Made by a program: the position numbers and the translations under genes
Notes under the pieces: model-generated
Database searches by the model: none
What the model saw: the letters and a program-made list of their open reading frames with translations, nothing else
What the model was told of the DNA's origin: nothing
Part shown: positions 12,111-23,408 of the stretch, one piece after another
Position numbering within the stretch: the stretch's first letter is position 1
How the letters are laid out: the number at the start of each line of letters is the position of its first letter
DNA from: Gigaspora rosea
Lineage: Eukaryota; Glomeromycota; Glomeromycetes; Diversisporales; Gigasporaceae
DNA length: 64,000 nt
Direction of reading: 5' to 3'
Assembly (NCBI GenBank): GCA_003550325.1
Contig: QKWP01000217.1
Coordinates: 273,828-337,827, forward strand

Positions 12111-13359
12111 GCATTAAAGTTAATCGTAACTTATAAAATATAAAAGCGTAATTAGTTTTTAATAATAAAGAAAAAATTTCAAAATAAAAAAAATTTCAAT
12201 AATTGATTTTCGGTCTTACTTTTCGAAATTTTAGTATGTAGATCACTGATAAACACGTGATATACTTTTTGTACCGCATTTACTTACCCACTTTGAGAAA
12301 TAATATTCCATAATAATATGGCCACTTACTGAATACTGAATATTGATTAAGGTCGGTGGCTTTTCTGTTACGTAGCCATATTCGCATGAATCCTTCGGTC
12401 TGATATTTCTTCGATCCCCGACCTACGTTATTGCAGGGTTGTGGCACGTGGTGTGTAACCTGACCACTCTACTCTGTCTTTCGATCAGTTGACTTTGTCA
12501 ACATGCATTAAAAAAATGACCATAACTTAATTATGATAATTTAAATCTCAAATAACGTTTTTATGTGTTAATTTAACAAATTATACAATTTTCACATAAA
12601 ACTGTTGATAGTAAATCTCGGTCAAACCATTGTTATTGGATATAAAAGGTAATTTTACTTGATCAAATTCTTCCAAATGAAGACACTATAAATTTTAATA
12701 ATCCACGCATACTGCAACATCATTTCATATTTGTCATTCATTACGTTGTATCGTCATAGTCAAGTTAATCATACTTTTAATAATATTAGGTATTTTTATT
12801 TATTATTGATGGCTTAGTGTATGTAAACAAAAATTTGATGGAGACACAATTATCTTCCTGTACACCAAAATGTCTGCATCAGATTTTAACGTAAACGTTA
12901 AATTTTGACGTTAATGTACAAGAAATTAGAATGTATATAAAGATTGTTTCGGCCTTGGTTGAAAACAACGCATGCATTCCAAATTCGTCTCTAAATAAGG
13001 TTACATAAATTCGTATCCTTTCTATAATTAAATGCCTAATAAATCATGAATATCAAAATTCATAATTTATCTTCAATTCCATGTGACTTTCTAACGTAAA
13101 CCATCAGAGTTAAACTCGGTATGAATGTACTAGGCTTTCCCTTTCGATGGTTACCACACATCATCTGCATCACGTGATAACACCGACCATTTTAAGCATC
13201 ACTTTCTGAGTTATAAAGTTAAGATGATGCTAAAGTATAGATGTTCGATGAAACGAAATAGGAACATTTCAATGAAATAATAATGAGAATATTAGTAACC
13301 AATTAAGAATGATCTAAAACGCGTCAGCAAACCCATCAATAACAATAGTAATAACAATG
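12111..13359. other. Non-coding stretch downstream of HMG-box gene 0
   Basis: Less AT-rich than its surroundings around 12,340-12,480 and 13,080-13,200, but no frame, splice pattern or RNA fold could be supported. It is not clearly matched in the other HMG copies, so it seems to lie outside the duplicated segment. Confidence 0.4.
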
Positions 13360-13880
13360 ATTTTTAGAAAATATATAAATATTTATTATTTAATATATAG
13401 CTTAGTAAATATTTTATAATTAATAATATTGTATAAAAAAATGTTATATTAAAAAAAAAAAAATTGTAATTCAAAAAAATGTTAAAAATCAGCCAACGAA
13501 AGCGGTGGATACATAATTATAATTTGAAGATCCTTTAAAAACGAAGTCATATATATATACATATTCTTTTTTTTTTGGCATATTCGTAATCTTATTTTCT
13601 TATAGTGACTCTAGAATATTCTTCTTTACCATAATATATTTTTTACATAGTTCATATTTTCTTAAATCATAATAAATATCTTTTTATACCATATTGTAAA
13701 TCTTCTTATCCATATTAAATATAAATGCAACATAAAGCTTATAAAAACAATAAATCATAGTAATAAATGAGAAAAAATAAACGGCCGAAGTCGATCTTAT
13801 GATTTTATAGTGATAATAACGGTATATTGAAAGCTTAAAAATAAGTTGCTTGTTTTTAAAGAAAAAAAAAGAACGGAAAA

Positions 13881-14639
13881 TTAAAACATAAAGCTAGGTG
13901 GCTGATCGTATAAACCATATTCATCGAAATTTTCTTGATGAAATGTTGGATATGTTTGAAAGTCAAGGGGTAAAATACCGGTAGATGGATCAAATAAATA
14001 CCAATCATTGGAATTTAGTAATCCACAATTCGGTGGTTCTGGAAAACTAAGTTCAGAAACATTACTTTCTGTTGGAGAAGTTTCGGAAGCTGTAGTTGTT
14101 TCTGATTCTTCTAATGCTTGTTCATAATGAATAATTACTAGGGATTGATCATTTATGGTATTTTTTTGGCATGCATTTTTTGATTTTGATTTTTTATCAT
14201 CATTTTTATTCGGGAAATATTTATAATTCGGATAAATTTCGTTATGCCGATCCTTAGCCAACTTTTCAAGAGCTTCGAAATAGAGAACTGCTTCATTTGA
14301 CAACTCATCCCATGCAGTAGATGCTTCTTGTGACATTTTTTTAAAGCTTAATTTTTTTCCGTTCCGTTTTTGTTTCTCCGAAAAATCTCTACGAAATAAG
14401 ACGAATTTATTTTGCGGTCGAGGTGGTGGCGAGGATTGAGGATTTTTTAGATACTTTTTCGCTTTTCGTGTGTTTTGAGGAGGTGAAATTAATTCTTCGA
14501 CTCCTAAGGTTAATTGGTACGGTGAACTACTGAACAATTCATTATTCAATGAATTTTCGTAACAAGATTTTGGGATTCCCATCCCGGAAGAAATTTCTAA
14601 TGATAATTGACTTTCTTGAATTATTTTCAAGTCGTTCAT
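13881..14639 (-). CDS. MATA_HMG-type HMG-box protein, copy 0
   Basis: A single open frame of 252 codons on the minus strand. Residues about 72-141 form an HMG box of the fungal mating-type (MATA_HMG) kind: PPRPQNKFVLFRRDF at the start, a Trp in helix 2 (TAWDELS), then FEALEKLAKDRHNEIYPNYKY at the end. Such boxes bend DNA after sequence-specific minor-groove binding, so a nuclear transcription factor is expected. The N-terminal arm (about 1-70) is shared with the other copies (NSLNNELFSSSPYQLTL, VEELISPP). After the box come a short Lys/Ser-rich stretch and an acidic, Ser/Thr- and aromatic-rich tail that might activate transcription. The tail lacks the tandem repeats of copies 1-3, which explains the shorter length. 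The start is the first ATG of the frame and aligns with the start in copies 1 and 2. This family is greatly expanded in Rhizophagus; a mating role for this copy is not shown. Confidence 0.88.
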   Translation of the reverse strand: MNDLKIIQESQLSLEISSGMGIPKSCYENSLNNELFSSSPYQLTLGVEELISPPQNTRKAKKYLKNPQSSPPPRPQNKFVLFRRDFSEKQKRNGKKLSFKKMSQEASTAWDELSNEAVLYFEALEKLAKDRHNEIYPNYKYFPNKNDDKKSKSKNACQKNTINDQSLVIIHYEQALEESETTTASETSPTESNVSELSFPEPPNCGLLNSNDWYLFDPSTGILPLDFQTYPTFHQENFDEYGLYDQPPSFMF

Positions 14640-15153
14640 AATCTCTTCCGATTGATTCGTAATTTTTTATGTGAGGATTCATAGATCAAGGAGGCATTGT
14701 CTTTTATAAGAAAATTTTCTATACGTATAATAATTGTTTTAGAACAATTCGCGCTTTATCTGACTGCGTATAATTTGTGTAACAGAAACGAATAACGGTC
14801 TTGATGTTTTTTTTTTGGAAAAAAACTATTGCGGCAAGATGCGTCATTAACATTATTTAGTATCGCCGTTCCGGAATTACTATTATTACTAGAAGCTTAA
14901 ACAAACCGATTGATATAGAACTCAATTCCATGGAAACACATGAGAGCAAATCATTACTATTACCATCGAAATGGTCACCTCTGGCCAACACTATTCAAAT
15001 TTTGGCCTACATTGTAATATAATTTTGGCCAATCAGCATATAAAGTAAAAATTCTTATTTTTGGCGACAATGACATTTTACGCTAAATTTGTAAATATGC
15101 GTAACCTTACGACATATATGGCTGATAGTACGCACTGTACGTACGTACTGTAC

Positions 15154-15206
15154 GTAAATACATACATATATGCATACATACATACATACATACATACATA
15201 CATACA
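15154..15206. repeat. CATA tetranucleotide microsatellite
   Basis: About a dozen CATA units with a few variants. The minus-strand frame across it (15,055-15,294) is a by-product of this repeat, not a gene. Confidence 0.8.
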
Positions 15207-16195
15207 ATATGATTCTTAATTTACTAAATTTCCAACAAAGCAAATTAGAAATGGGGATATTAGAATGTGCATCGAAGTTAACAAACCCTAACAATGTTCC
15301 TATTACTGTATTAAATTTAAAACCGCCATAATATGTTTGAGAATCTAAAAATCTAGATTAATAAAAATATCATATACCGTGTAATCTAACTAATTTGCTC
15401 AATTAAAAAATTAAGTTCAAATTAAAGATGTTAAAAACATATTTGACCCTAGTCTAGTTGAACCTACTATGCTCCTATGGTTCATACTTTGATCAATTTG
15501 ATATATACTTAAACTATTATTACAAGTCAAATTTATTTTGCTAAAAGTAATCCAATATTAGCTAATATAAAGTGGAGTGACACAAAATTTGAGTTTACTG
15601 TAAATTTGATAATTCAACAAAGAATATGATGTGTTTTACTGTATGTAGATACGTACGTACCATAGAATTTTCTAGATAAAATCATTCGTTGTTCTATAAT
15701 ATGTAAAGTATAAGGTTTGGTGTCACAAAACATTGTATGCAAGGATCGCTTGGGCAATTACTATATGAAGCAAAATTCAATACATGGACTCGGAGACGAT
15801 ACTTCTTGGCGGTAATGCAGATAAAATTCGAAAGAATATTTCCGAATATGCAAACTATCGTTTTTTTTATGTCATTGTTAATGCCATTTATATAATTTTA
15901 AGTTTTTACTTATTATGAACTGTGCTTCACACAATTTTGTTCAATAACTATAAATATGACTACAACTCTCTGTAATGCGTATTCTCTTTAAGTGGAGTTT
16001 TACCGTATACCAAATAATCAAGTATCTGCGCAACGTAGTTTCCCCAAAACCCATTCTATTAGGCAAGGATTTATAATAATGAATAGCTTTATTTTGCAGG
16101 TTTACCTAACATTAATGTATTTATATAGTGTTCAATATGTGTAAAATACTAAATAGATGCCTATAATGAATTTAGATCTAATGTAATGTAACAAC

Positions 16196-16240
16196 GAAAA
16201 AAAATAAAAAATAAATAAATAAATAAATAAATAAATAACA
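16196..16240. repeat. AAAT tetranucleotide microsatellite
   Basis: About eight uninterrupted AAAT units after a less regular A-rich start. A matching but shorter tract is found in copy 1 (about 35,874-35,920). Confidence 0.8.
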
Positions 16241-16834
16241 AAATTTTACTAGATTTCGACCTCTAAATAAAGATACTCGGTAAAATCTTCACTACCACAT
16301 ATTTCGCTATCCACAAGAATGTCTTATTTACCATCGTCAGAAAAATTAAATAAGTGCAAAATCGGCAAAAATCTGTGTTTTCGCAGATTTTGCAGATATT
16401 TGCTTAGAATTTGACGTTTTGTACAGAATTGTCTTGATTTCTGCATTTATACAGATTTTCATTTGATTTTTATTTAGTTTTTTTTTGCAAATCTGTACAG
16501 AAGTGCAAAAAAAATTTTCCCGATGCATTAATGTAGCAGTATCACAAATTGTGTCATATTAATAATTAAGGCAGTTGCGATACGAAGTCAACGCTAAAAC
16601 CAAAAACGTTATATGAATGCATCTTAAAATTAAAAATTTCATAAATGAACTACTTATTTACATTATTAGGCCATGCAAAGTTGATTTTTCGTTTTGCATT
16701 ACATGGATTTCAGAATTCAGGACGGAAGGACGGCTTAAAATCGAACAATTAGCAATTAGCTCAATTGGGATCTAAACAAAATGGTACAGCGGGTAATGCA
16801 AAACAAAAATCAACTTTGCCTAATCATGCAAAGT

Positions 16835-17300
16835 CAACGATCTGAAAAATTTTTGAGTGGCGGACTGATTTCAGATGATACAGATACACCGATATGGATT
16901 TTAAGCAAAATTATTCATTTATTAGCCAGAATATTAAGAACTTTCCATCGGTCATAATCTTGACCGGTCGGTCAAACCGTTCTGACCCTAATATTAGTCA
17001 CCGGTCATGATCGGACTAGTGATGTGCCATTTATATGATGTCTGAATTTTTTTAGCGTACAGTACGTATAATTGTATAGTGTGTATAGTATGTGAAATAC
17101 GTATTGTAAGCATATGATATATAAACTATCTATATACAAAATTTTGCAAGGAATAAATTTGCTTAGAAAATAAAAGGCAGTTTCATAAGGGAAATCTAAG
17201 ATATGAATAGTTTTATGATTTGTTCTAGAATATTCTAAAAATTATTTTGCGTACTGTACTATACGCGGCACATCACTAGACCGGACCGTACCCATCCCTA
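16835..17300. mobile_element. hAT-type MITE with GGTCA repeats, left-truncated
   Basis: Matches the right half of the complete copy at 37,238-38,097: ATACAGATACACCGATATG, TTATTAGCCAGAATATTAAGA, TCTTGACCGGTCGGTCAAACC and the end CCGTACCCATCCCTA. The left part is missing, and a second hAT-type MITE interrupts it. Confidence 0.75.
17017..17278. mobile_element. hAT-type MITE (TAGTGATGTGCC ends)
   Basis: 262 bp, ends TAGTGATGTGCC ... GGCACATCACTA, flanked by GATCGGAC (17,009-17,016) and GACCGGAC (17,279-17,286), an 8-bp duplication with one mismatch. Subterminal ACAGTACGTA-type repeats. It lies within the GGTCA MITE. The same left end starts at 63,899. Confidence 0.85.
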
Positions 17301-17425
17301 TATGGGGTGTTACATATTAAACAGCCCTTTTTTGCAATTTTTTGAAAAATGAGTTTTCATTAGATTGAAAGTCGATTTGCATAATAAAAAATCAAGAAAA
17401 TTGTAGAGGAAAAATTTCACGAGAC
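17301..17425. mobile_element. Tc1/mariner-like MITE fragment
   Basis: TATGGGGTGTTACATATTAA followed by TTGAAAAATGAGTTTTCATT and GATTTGCATAATAAAAAATC matches, in reverse complement, the right part of the MITE at 20,724-21,065. Similarity fades after about 17,425, so only one end is present. Confidence 0.65.
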
Positions 17426-17879
17426 CACGAATTTTACAGGAGGGTCACAAAAATTCCGGGTCGGATGCGTCGGCTCTGGGTCGATGTTTAACCCGAGTTG
17501 TTAGCAGTTTCTATAGTAAAATTATCAGCTGGGCATTTTTTACTTAATGAATGGATATGATTTCATTAGTAAAATTTTTGGGGCAAAATTGATCGATTCC
17601 GATCCAGTCGACCATGATTCCGATGCACATCGAAGCATTCCGATTCTTATTTTGGTCCCCCTATATAAGTTACGAGGCACGTAACAGGTAAGGCCAACAA
17701 ATCACGAGATTACCCGATAGTCAACTGTTACATTTAACCAAACATCCACATAACGTGCGAATGCACTCAAATTATAACTCTCTTAACCACCATAACCTTT
17801 TTTAAACAATGATCGCAATTCTTAACGAAATATACGTATGACAAACCGTCTGAAGTTTTATGCCTTTGTTTATATTCCT

Positions 17880-18475
17880 TAAATAATGAAGAGCAAACTC
17901 CATTAATTCTATATTGAGCAACTGTCCTCCACCTCACCTAGTAACCCACCATTATTCAATTATATTTGCCATATCCGTTACGTTCGAAACAATTTATATG
18001 TGGCTACAAGAAACTGGTATGCCAATGATCGGGCGCGAAATGTCCTTAAATATGCGTTAATTCGTATGTTTCTAAGATTGTGCAACAATCTCAAACACCT
18101 GAGGATTGACGAAATACTAATGGTTCCCAGTATACACACAAAACTCAGCGAAAATTCTACTATTTTTCAATAGATTTGGATCTTTTGTGGAACATGCCTG
18201 GAGATTTCACGGGGCAGTTAATAAGCTTACTATGTCAGTTAAATCGTTAAGACTAATATTAACTCTATACAAAAATCCTGAGTTAAACCGGTTAATAAGA
18301 ATAGAAGTCATAATAAATGAACTCCACACAAATGATAGATTTACAATCTAATCTATTTGGATCAGAAGTAGAAATCAATTAGTTGATGAGCTACAAACAA
18401 ATACGAAATTGAACCATCTTAATTTAAACACTAATGAAATCGGAGTTGAGTAAAAGAATTGGCAATTGCCCTTTA
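17880..18475 (+). pseudogene. Leucine-rich-repeat (RNI-like / F-box-type) gene fragment
   Basis: No long frame is open, but short plus-strand stretches read like a leucine-rich repeat protein: LRLCNNLKHLRIDEI near 18,075-18,115, VDELQTNTKLNHLNLNTNEI near 18,380-18,440, and VKELAIAL after a frame change near 18,453. The second stretch has the spacing of ribonuclease-inhibitor-like repeats. Sister copies lack this region, and the fragment ends close to the right part of the GGCCA-ended element, so it was probably picked up by that element or inserted with it. The parent gene and function are unknown; the identification rests on short stretches read by eye. Confidence 0.45.
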
Positions 18476-19393
18476 GGCATGGATTTCAAAATTCGGGACG
18501 GCGGACTTTGTTTTTTTTTTTAATTTACTGCAGATAGAATAATGTTACCATTTAAGGTTATGCAAGGTTAATTATGGGAAATTAAGGAACAATTGTCACA
18601 ATTGGGATATAAAAAAACAAAATTGAAAAAATTGAAAAAATGGGACAGCGGCAATGCAAAACGAAAAATCAACTTTGTGTGGCCTTGTATATTAATTTTC
18701 TTAAGGATAAATAAAATTTCCCAGATTTCTTTATATATTATTTTGAACTATTAACTATTTCATTATTTTATTTCACTTATGACTTTAATATTTTAATACC
18801 AATTATAATTGTACTTATCATTGCCCTATAAGAAAAGTGGTCCGTGATCGCACCGGAAAACAGTGTATAGGCATGTGGTCGAGTGGCACGTGCTATGGGT
18901 CGGGTTTGCACGTGCATGGTTAGGCACGGGAATCGGTGGTCTGTGTTGATCTGTATATACATGCCAATTTAATGTGAAATCCATGCCTTTTGTAGCAGTT
19001 TACTAAGCCAATTGACACGTGTGATGGCATGTGTGAATGGAACGGGTAAGTAAATATAAATTTATGGTCCACTTTCCAATAGACATTTTATTAGAAGAGG
19101 ACTGGATAATAGTTGAAGTATGTACATATCTGGAAGCTAAAGCAATTGCAAATGTGTAAAATCTTGCAAGGAATCTTTTTCCTTAAGATACCAGAGCAGG
19201 CTTACTTGCGAGTTTTTGAGATATTGTAGCTTTTTTAAAAAAAAATCGTTTGTGATCCTTCGTTCTTATAGTACTCCGTGAAACGAGTCAGCATGTATCA
19301 TTTTTAACACGTGCCATTCTGTGTAATTTGATGTGCCATCACGTACAACGTGCATATGCGTGCCACTAAATGCGTGCCATTCTGTGTACGTAA

Positions 19394-19880
19394 TGTCACG
19401 GGGTAAAAGTGATCTTTGGAATTAGGCGCAGTAAAACCCGTGATTGAGAATCAAAATACAAGAAATCTAAAGAGAAGAAACCAAGAACTAAGAATTAGTT
19501 AAAATATTGTTAAACATAGCCATCATTATTATGACCATGTAATAATCATCATCGTACATCCCTTAGTTATAGTGATTCTACTGTGATCCGAGATCAATGA
19601 TTCTACTATGATCCTTTCGTGATGAAAGATCGATTTATCTCTAAACCCCTTTAATTTATTAGATTAGTTTTAATTATAAAAACTCTGTAATTTTCCTCTT
19701 GTAAAAGATATCATATCCTACGGGATTCTGATATTCTTAATCTAATATATTCAATAGATTACCTAATAAATATGTTAAAATCAATTTAATACTGAATTAC
19801 CAAAGTCACGCCTCTGGCGAACTGCCTTTTATCATCCTTCAAATCACAAAATTAATTAATGTCGTTTTCTCCCTGTAACA
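19394..19880 (+). repeat. Left LTR of the 19,394-28,884 element
   Basis: 487 bp, TGTCACGGGG to CCCTGTAACA. Matches 28,399-28,884 over its whole length and, in reverse orientation, the solo LTR at 49,297-49,735. Confidence 0.9.
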
Positions 19881-20007
19881 TTTGGTGGTGACTGTGAGAT
19901 ATGGACTTCTCAACAGCTTACATTGCATTAAAATCGAAATCTGTCAAGATTTGTAAAATTTTACCTTATATCACCCTTGAGGTTTTTAACAACTGACAGT
20001 ATACTAA

Positions 20008-20698
20008 ATGTATGAAGGTCTTTTGATGACCATAAATTCGATTGAGATCCATGAAGAAAGTCGAAACCGGTATCTTACGGAACAACATAAATCCAACCAA
20101 ACCAAACCAACAATTATATTGAATAATATTTGGCAAGTAGATAAGTTTAGACGCCTGCTAACGCTATTTTGGAACCGCAGTATACTCAAAGATTATGTTA
20201 CGGTTATTAATGTTGGTGAATCACCAGACACCAAAGTATTCCTAGCATATTCAGCAGTTTTAAGATATAGATTCTTACATCTTCGAAATGAGTGGTCAAA
20301 TGTCAGTAAAGACAAGAATTATATTAAAACACTTTATTTAAAAAAGGAGAGAACATTTTTATCCAACATTTTGAAATTATCATCAGATATACCTACGGAG
20401 GAGTAGCTTGATAATCATAATTCATCATTTAAGTTTAAACTTATGCTTATTGCTAATGAACTTCTTGATGAATTAGCTAAATATCATGAAGCACATTTAA
20501 TTAAGACGGAAACTCATTGGCTTCGTTTAAATTTTACTTTACTAGTATTTATAAAAAAAATGGTATAATGATACTGCGGTAACACACCCGATAAAGTTTT
20601 GAATCGGAAAACTTTTCTTTGCTTCAAGAAAATACATTAGTATCACTAATTAGCCGAAATGAATTACAAATGGAAGAAATAAAAATTTAGTATTATGT
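20008..20698 (+). pseudogene. BTB-BACK part of a BTB-BACK-TLDc gene copy (captured)
   Basis: The plus-strand frame 20,008-20,406 contains DYVTVINVGESPDTKVFLAY followed by SAVLRYR, the start of a BTB/POZ domain as found in the large BTB-TLDc families of Glomeromycotina. Downstream, short stretches in changing frames continue the same architecture: ANELLDELAKYHEAHLIKTE then HWLRLNF (about 20,450-20,545), and SLLQENTLVSLISRNELQME (about 20,615-20,680), typical of the BACK region. The ATGT duplication of the nested LTR element follows at once, and the same gene resumes on the far side (26,643). BTB domains mediate dimerisation and cullin-3 binding in intact proteins. This copy has several disruptions, sits inside an LTR element and is not expected to work. 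Confidence 0.8.
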
Positions 20699-20723
20699 TG
20701 TTATAGAACGATAGTTTATTATA

Positions 20724-21065
20724 TGGAGTGCTCCGTATTAAAAGGTCCCATTTTTACATTTATCTCATTTTGAGATAATTGAGTTTAACCATTTGTTTTG
20801 ATTTTCGGACTGATTCGGGATTAATTAAATTTCACGATTTTGATTGGTTAAAGAAGGCAGGTGACTATCGGATAATCTCGTGACGTGTTGGCTCTACGCA
20901 GCCTCATGTAATTTTTCTTTTTAAATTATCTTGATTTTTTATTATGCAAATCAACTTTTATTAATAATTGAAAAATATCAATTATGTCAAAATTTACATG
21001 AATTTAATAAAAACTCATTTTTCAAAAAATTGTAAAAATGGGCCCTTTTAATACGGAGCACTCCA
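20724..21065. mobile_element. Tc1/mariner-like MITE, innermost level of the nest
   Basis: 342 bp with near-perfect 35-bp inverted ends starting TGGAGTGCTCCGTATTAAAA, flanked by TA (20,722-20,723 and 21,066-21,067). The right LTR (25,952 onward) reads 'tttattatattgccttatt' without it and serves as the empty site. Same family as 4,164-4,507 and 17,301-17,425. Confidence 0.93.
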
Positions 21066-21149
21066 TATTACCTTATTATTTTATTATTTCATTTTTATTA
21101 TTATATTTTATTGTATTATATTATTATCTTGAGAAGTTAGAATAGTTAA

Positions 21150-21320
21150 TACCGCTTATAACGCTTATACCGATTATAATGCTTATAACGATTATAACGC
21201 TTATAATGATTATCACGCTTATAACGCTTATGACGCTTATAGCGCTTATATCACTTATGACGCTTATGACGCTTATAGTGCTTATAACGCTTATAACGCT
21301 TATACCATTTATAACGCTTA
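21150..21320. repeat. 9-bp minisatellite (ACGCTTATA) in the left LTR
   Basis: About 19 units of ACGCTTATA with variants (CCGATTATA, GCGCTTATA, GCTTATGAC). The right LTR has a similar array at about 26,050-26,225 with a different order of variants. Frames through these arrays read as repetitive peptides and are not genes. Confidence 0.9.
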
Positions 21321-22073
21321 TGTTGCTCTTGTAGATTATAGTGTTTATCATTGTAAATCAACGCTTATAATGCTTATTCTAAAATGTATTTAAAGACACA
21401 GAATTTCTCTTAGTCAAACTAGACCAAGATACCCAACTTCTCTTATATTTATTATACATCTTGTACTGGGATTTCTTAGGAACAGAAACCTAAGAATAGC
21501 CCTATCTTAGATTATTAATAAAGAAACTATTTATCTTAACAACACCAAGTTTATTATCAAGTAATAGTAAAATCGATAATTCCTTATTGAATACTCTCAT
21601 GAACTGCCCTTAGAGAAGAGTATAATTTCTTACAGACTAAGGAATTATACCTACCTCTTGGACACCGCTATAAACCAATAAAGGATCCCTGTAGCCGTGT
21701 CATTGTTATAGTAAGGAGTTAAAGAAGGCCTCCCTACTGTAACATTTGGTGCCTTATGGTGGAATATATTTAAAACATTTGAATATTATTAAAGATATTT
21801 GGAAACTTCTATAACTCTAGCTGCTGCTGTTCGTCCTGGAAGTCTCTTTGCCCATGGACTCTATAAAACCTATTGCTGCTGCCGTTCATCCTGGAAGACT
21901 CTTTGCCCAAGGACTCTATTTGTTTTAATTGCTGTTTATTTCTCATAACATTTGCTACTGCTGTTCATACTAGAAGACTCTTTGCCCAAGGATTCTATCT
22001 ATTTAACTAAACTTACTAACAAGATATTACTAACAATTAATTATTTTGAGATTTATCAGGAGTCATAAGGCAT

Positions 22074-23408
22074 ATGACTACTGATATTAATGAATTATAT
22101 AATCGATATATTAGAAACCACCTAGTAGAACATCATCAAAACTCTGCTCTTCCATTTCACTCTCTCCAACTACGTGCTCCTGATCTTTCTTGTCAAGAGT
22201 GTTATCCTCCCCCTCGCTCTAGTAGTCGTGTTTTTGCTCGAACACCTTTTGGAAGATTTTGGCATTGGTATTCTGGTGCCTACTCTGCTGATTTCTATAC
22301 CTCTCAAACTACTGGAAACTTTATTCGCCTGACTGCTACTAGAGACCTGCTACTATCCGTGCTTGTATTCGAGATATTATTTTTAGCTGCAGATATCAAA
22401 TAGAACTTGACAACCCAAGAGAAATTGCTCTTGATATTCTTCAACGCTTTACCCATAGAACAACTTTACCTCCTCTTGATTTTGCAGACTATACTACTTT
22501 TGACCCATACTTAGACACCGATACTGAAAACTATAACCCTCGATATCCGGACTTAGAATATTCTATTATCAAAGGATCTAGCCCTACTTTTAACACTGTA
22601 CCTCTTCTTACTACCCCTGAGGATCGCCCCTCTACTCCTCTTGGTTTTAACCTACTCCCTTATAGTGAACATAATAGTGATATTAGCTCTCACACCCCTT
22701 CATTCCAAAATACTAGCCTACCTGCAAGTCCCACAGTTTTAGCACCTAATCAACAAGATATAGACCTTGAAAATTTCTTTGAAACTAACTCTACTTTTAA
22801 TTTAGATAGACTTTTACTAGATACTACTGAAGAAACTAGTGAAGAAGACAAAGAACCTTCTCTAACTTCGCCTGTAGACAACCCACTTGCTATTATGGCT
22901 GAACGAGCGATCGCTGATGCTGCTACTGCTATTAATACCTTAGCTGCTGCATTTGTACATGGAGGAGTTGAAAAGAATCTTCTTTGTGTTAATTTTTTTA
23001 ATTGAGATGGAACCCAAGACCCACTCGAATGGTATTCAGAATTCAAGCGTGCTGCCGTTGCTAACCGATGGAATGCTGCCCGGAAATTAGAACTTGTCCC
23101 TGTCTACTTGAAAGGAATTGCCTTAGACTGGTTTTCCTCCCTTACCACTAAGCCCACTGCTTTTAGTGATAAGGATAATTAAGATACTAGTTTTATACAC
23201 CTGTTTCTAGACCGATTTGTTACCCCAAAACAAAAAGTTATGTGGCAAAAGCAAACTTTTTAATGTCAAACAAGGTGCCAACTCGGTTGATGACTATATT
23301 AACTGGTTTAGAAAACTGAAGTGACGTGTTGACACTGACAATGACTTCCCTGATGACTTTGTAATCCAACTCTTTATCCAAGGCCTTCGTCCTGAGTTTG
23401 CTATAAAT
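22074..23408 (+). pseudogene. Gag region of the nested LTR element (fossil)
   Basis: An early part starting MTTDINELYNRYIRNH is followed by Pro/Ser/Thr-rich sequence, then by a typical retrotransposon gag stretch around 23,000-23,150 (DPLEWYSEFKRAAVANRWN and GIALDWFSSL). The region is broken in a handful of places. It leads directly into the long frame starting at 23,409, so gag and protease probably once formed one product. Confidence 0.75.

Larger units (their letters stand above)
14640..16665 (-). promoter_or_regulatory. Long conserved 5' region of HMG-box gene 0
   Basis: Upstream of the gene on the minus strand. It holds a TATAAAAG-type box read from about 14,711 to 14,704. By eye the block 15,570-16,020 is close to 90% identical to 35,180-35,690 of copy 1, higher than the coding similarity. 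Shared landmarks: TATAAAGTGGAGTGAC, TGATGTGTTTTACTGTATGT, GAATTTTCTAGATAAAATCA, AAAGAATATTTCCGAATATG, TATCTGCGCAACGTAG. No frame runs through it in all copies. Regulatory role is inferred from conservation only. Confidence 0.4.
16669..18684. mobile_element. Composite PIF/Harbinger-like element (TTA target)
   Basis: Ends GGCCATGCAAAGTTGATT ... AATCAACTTTGTGTGGCC, an inverted repeat of about 35 bp, flanked by TTA (16,666-16,668) and TTG (18,685-18,687). Copy 1 has the uninterrupted sequence 'acattattatatatta', consistent with a TTA target. A short internal copy of the same terminus near 16,790-16,825 suggests that a small MITE (about 16,669-16,822) sits next to, or inside, a second copy ending at 18,684. 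In between lie parts of other elements and an LRR gene fragment. No transposase is visible. Confidence 0.65.
13360..18820. repeat. HMG-box segmental copy 0 (most diverged)
   Basis: Matches copies 1-3 from the 3' flank of the HMG-box gene, through the gene and about 2 kb upstream of it, to 'aattgtacttatca' at the right end. At that point copies 1-2 and 2-3 pass directly into the next copy; here the passage is broken by the nest at 18,824-29,038. A 2-kb composite element (16,669-18,684) is absent from the sister copies. Confidence 0.75.
20699..21744 (+). repeat. Left LTR of the 20,699-26,642 element, interrupted by a MITE
   Basis: About 700 bp of LTR plus a 342-bp MITE at 20,724-21,065. It contains a 9-bp minisatellite at about 21,150-21,320 and ends in CTGTAACA. 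Confidence 0.88.

Noticed and set aside
12340-12480. Possible RNA gene in a less AT-rich patch
   Set aside because: No cloverleaf, no conserved boxes and no paralogue; nothing positive supports it.
15055-15294. Minus-strand frame with MYVC repeats
   Set aside because: By-product of the CATA microsatellite.
21124-21351. Frames of ISVIS-type or AYDAYS-type repeats in the LTRs (also 26,043-26,291)
   Set aside because: They come from the 9-bp minisatellite in any frame; not genes.
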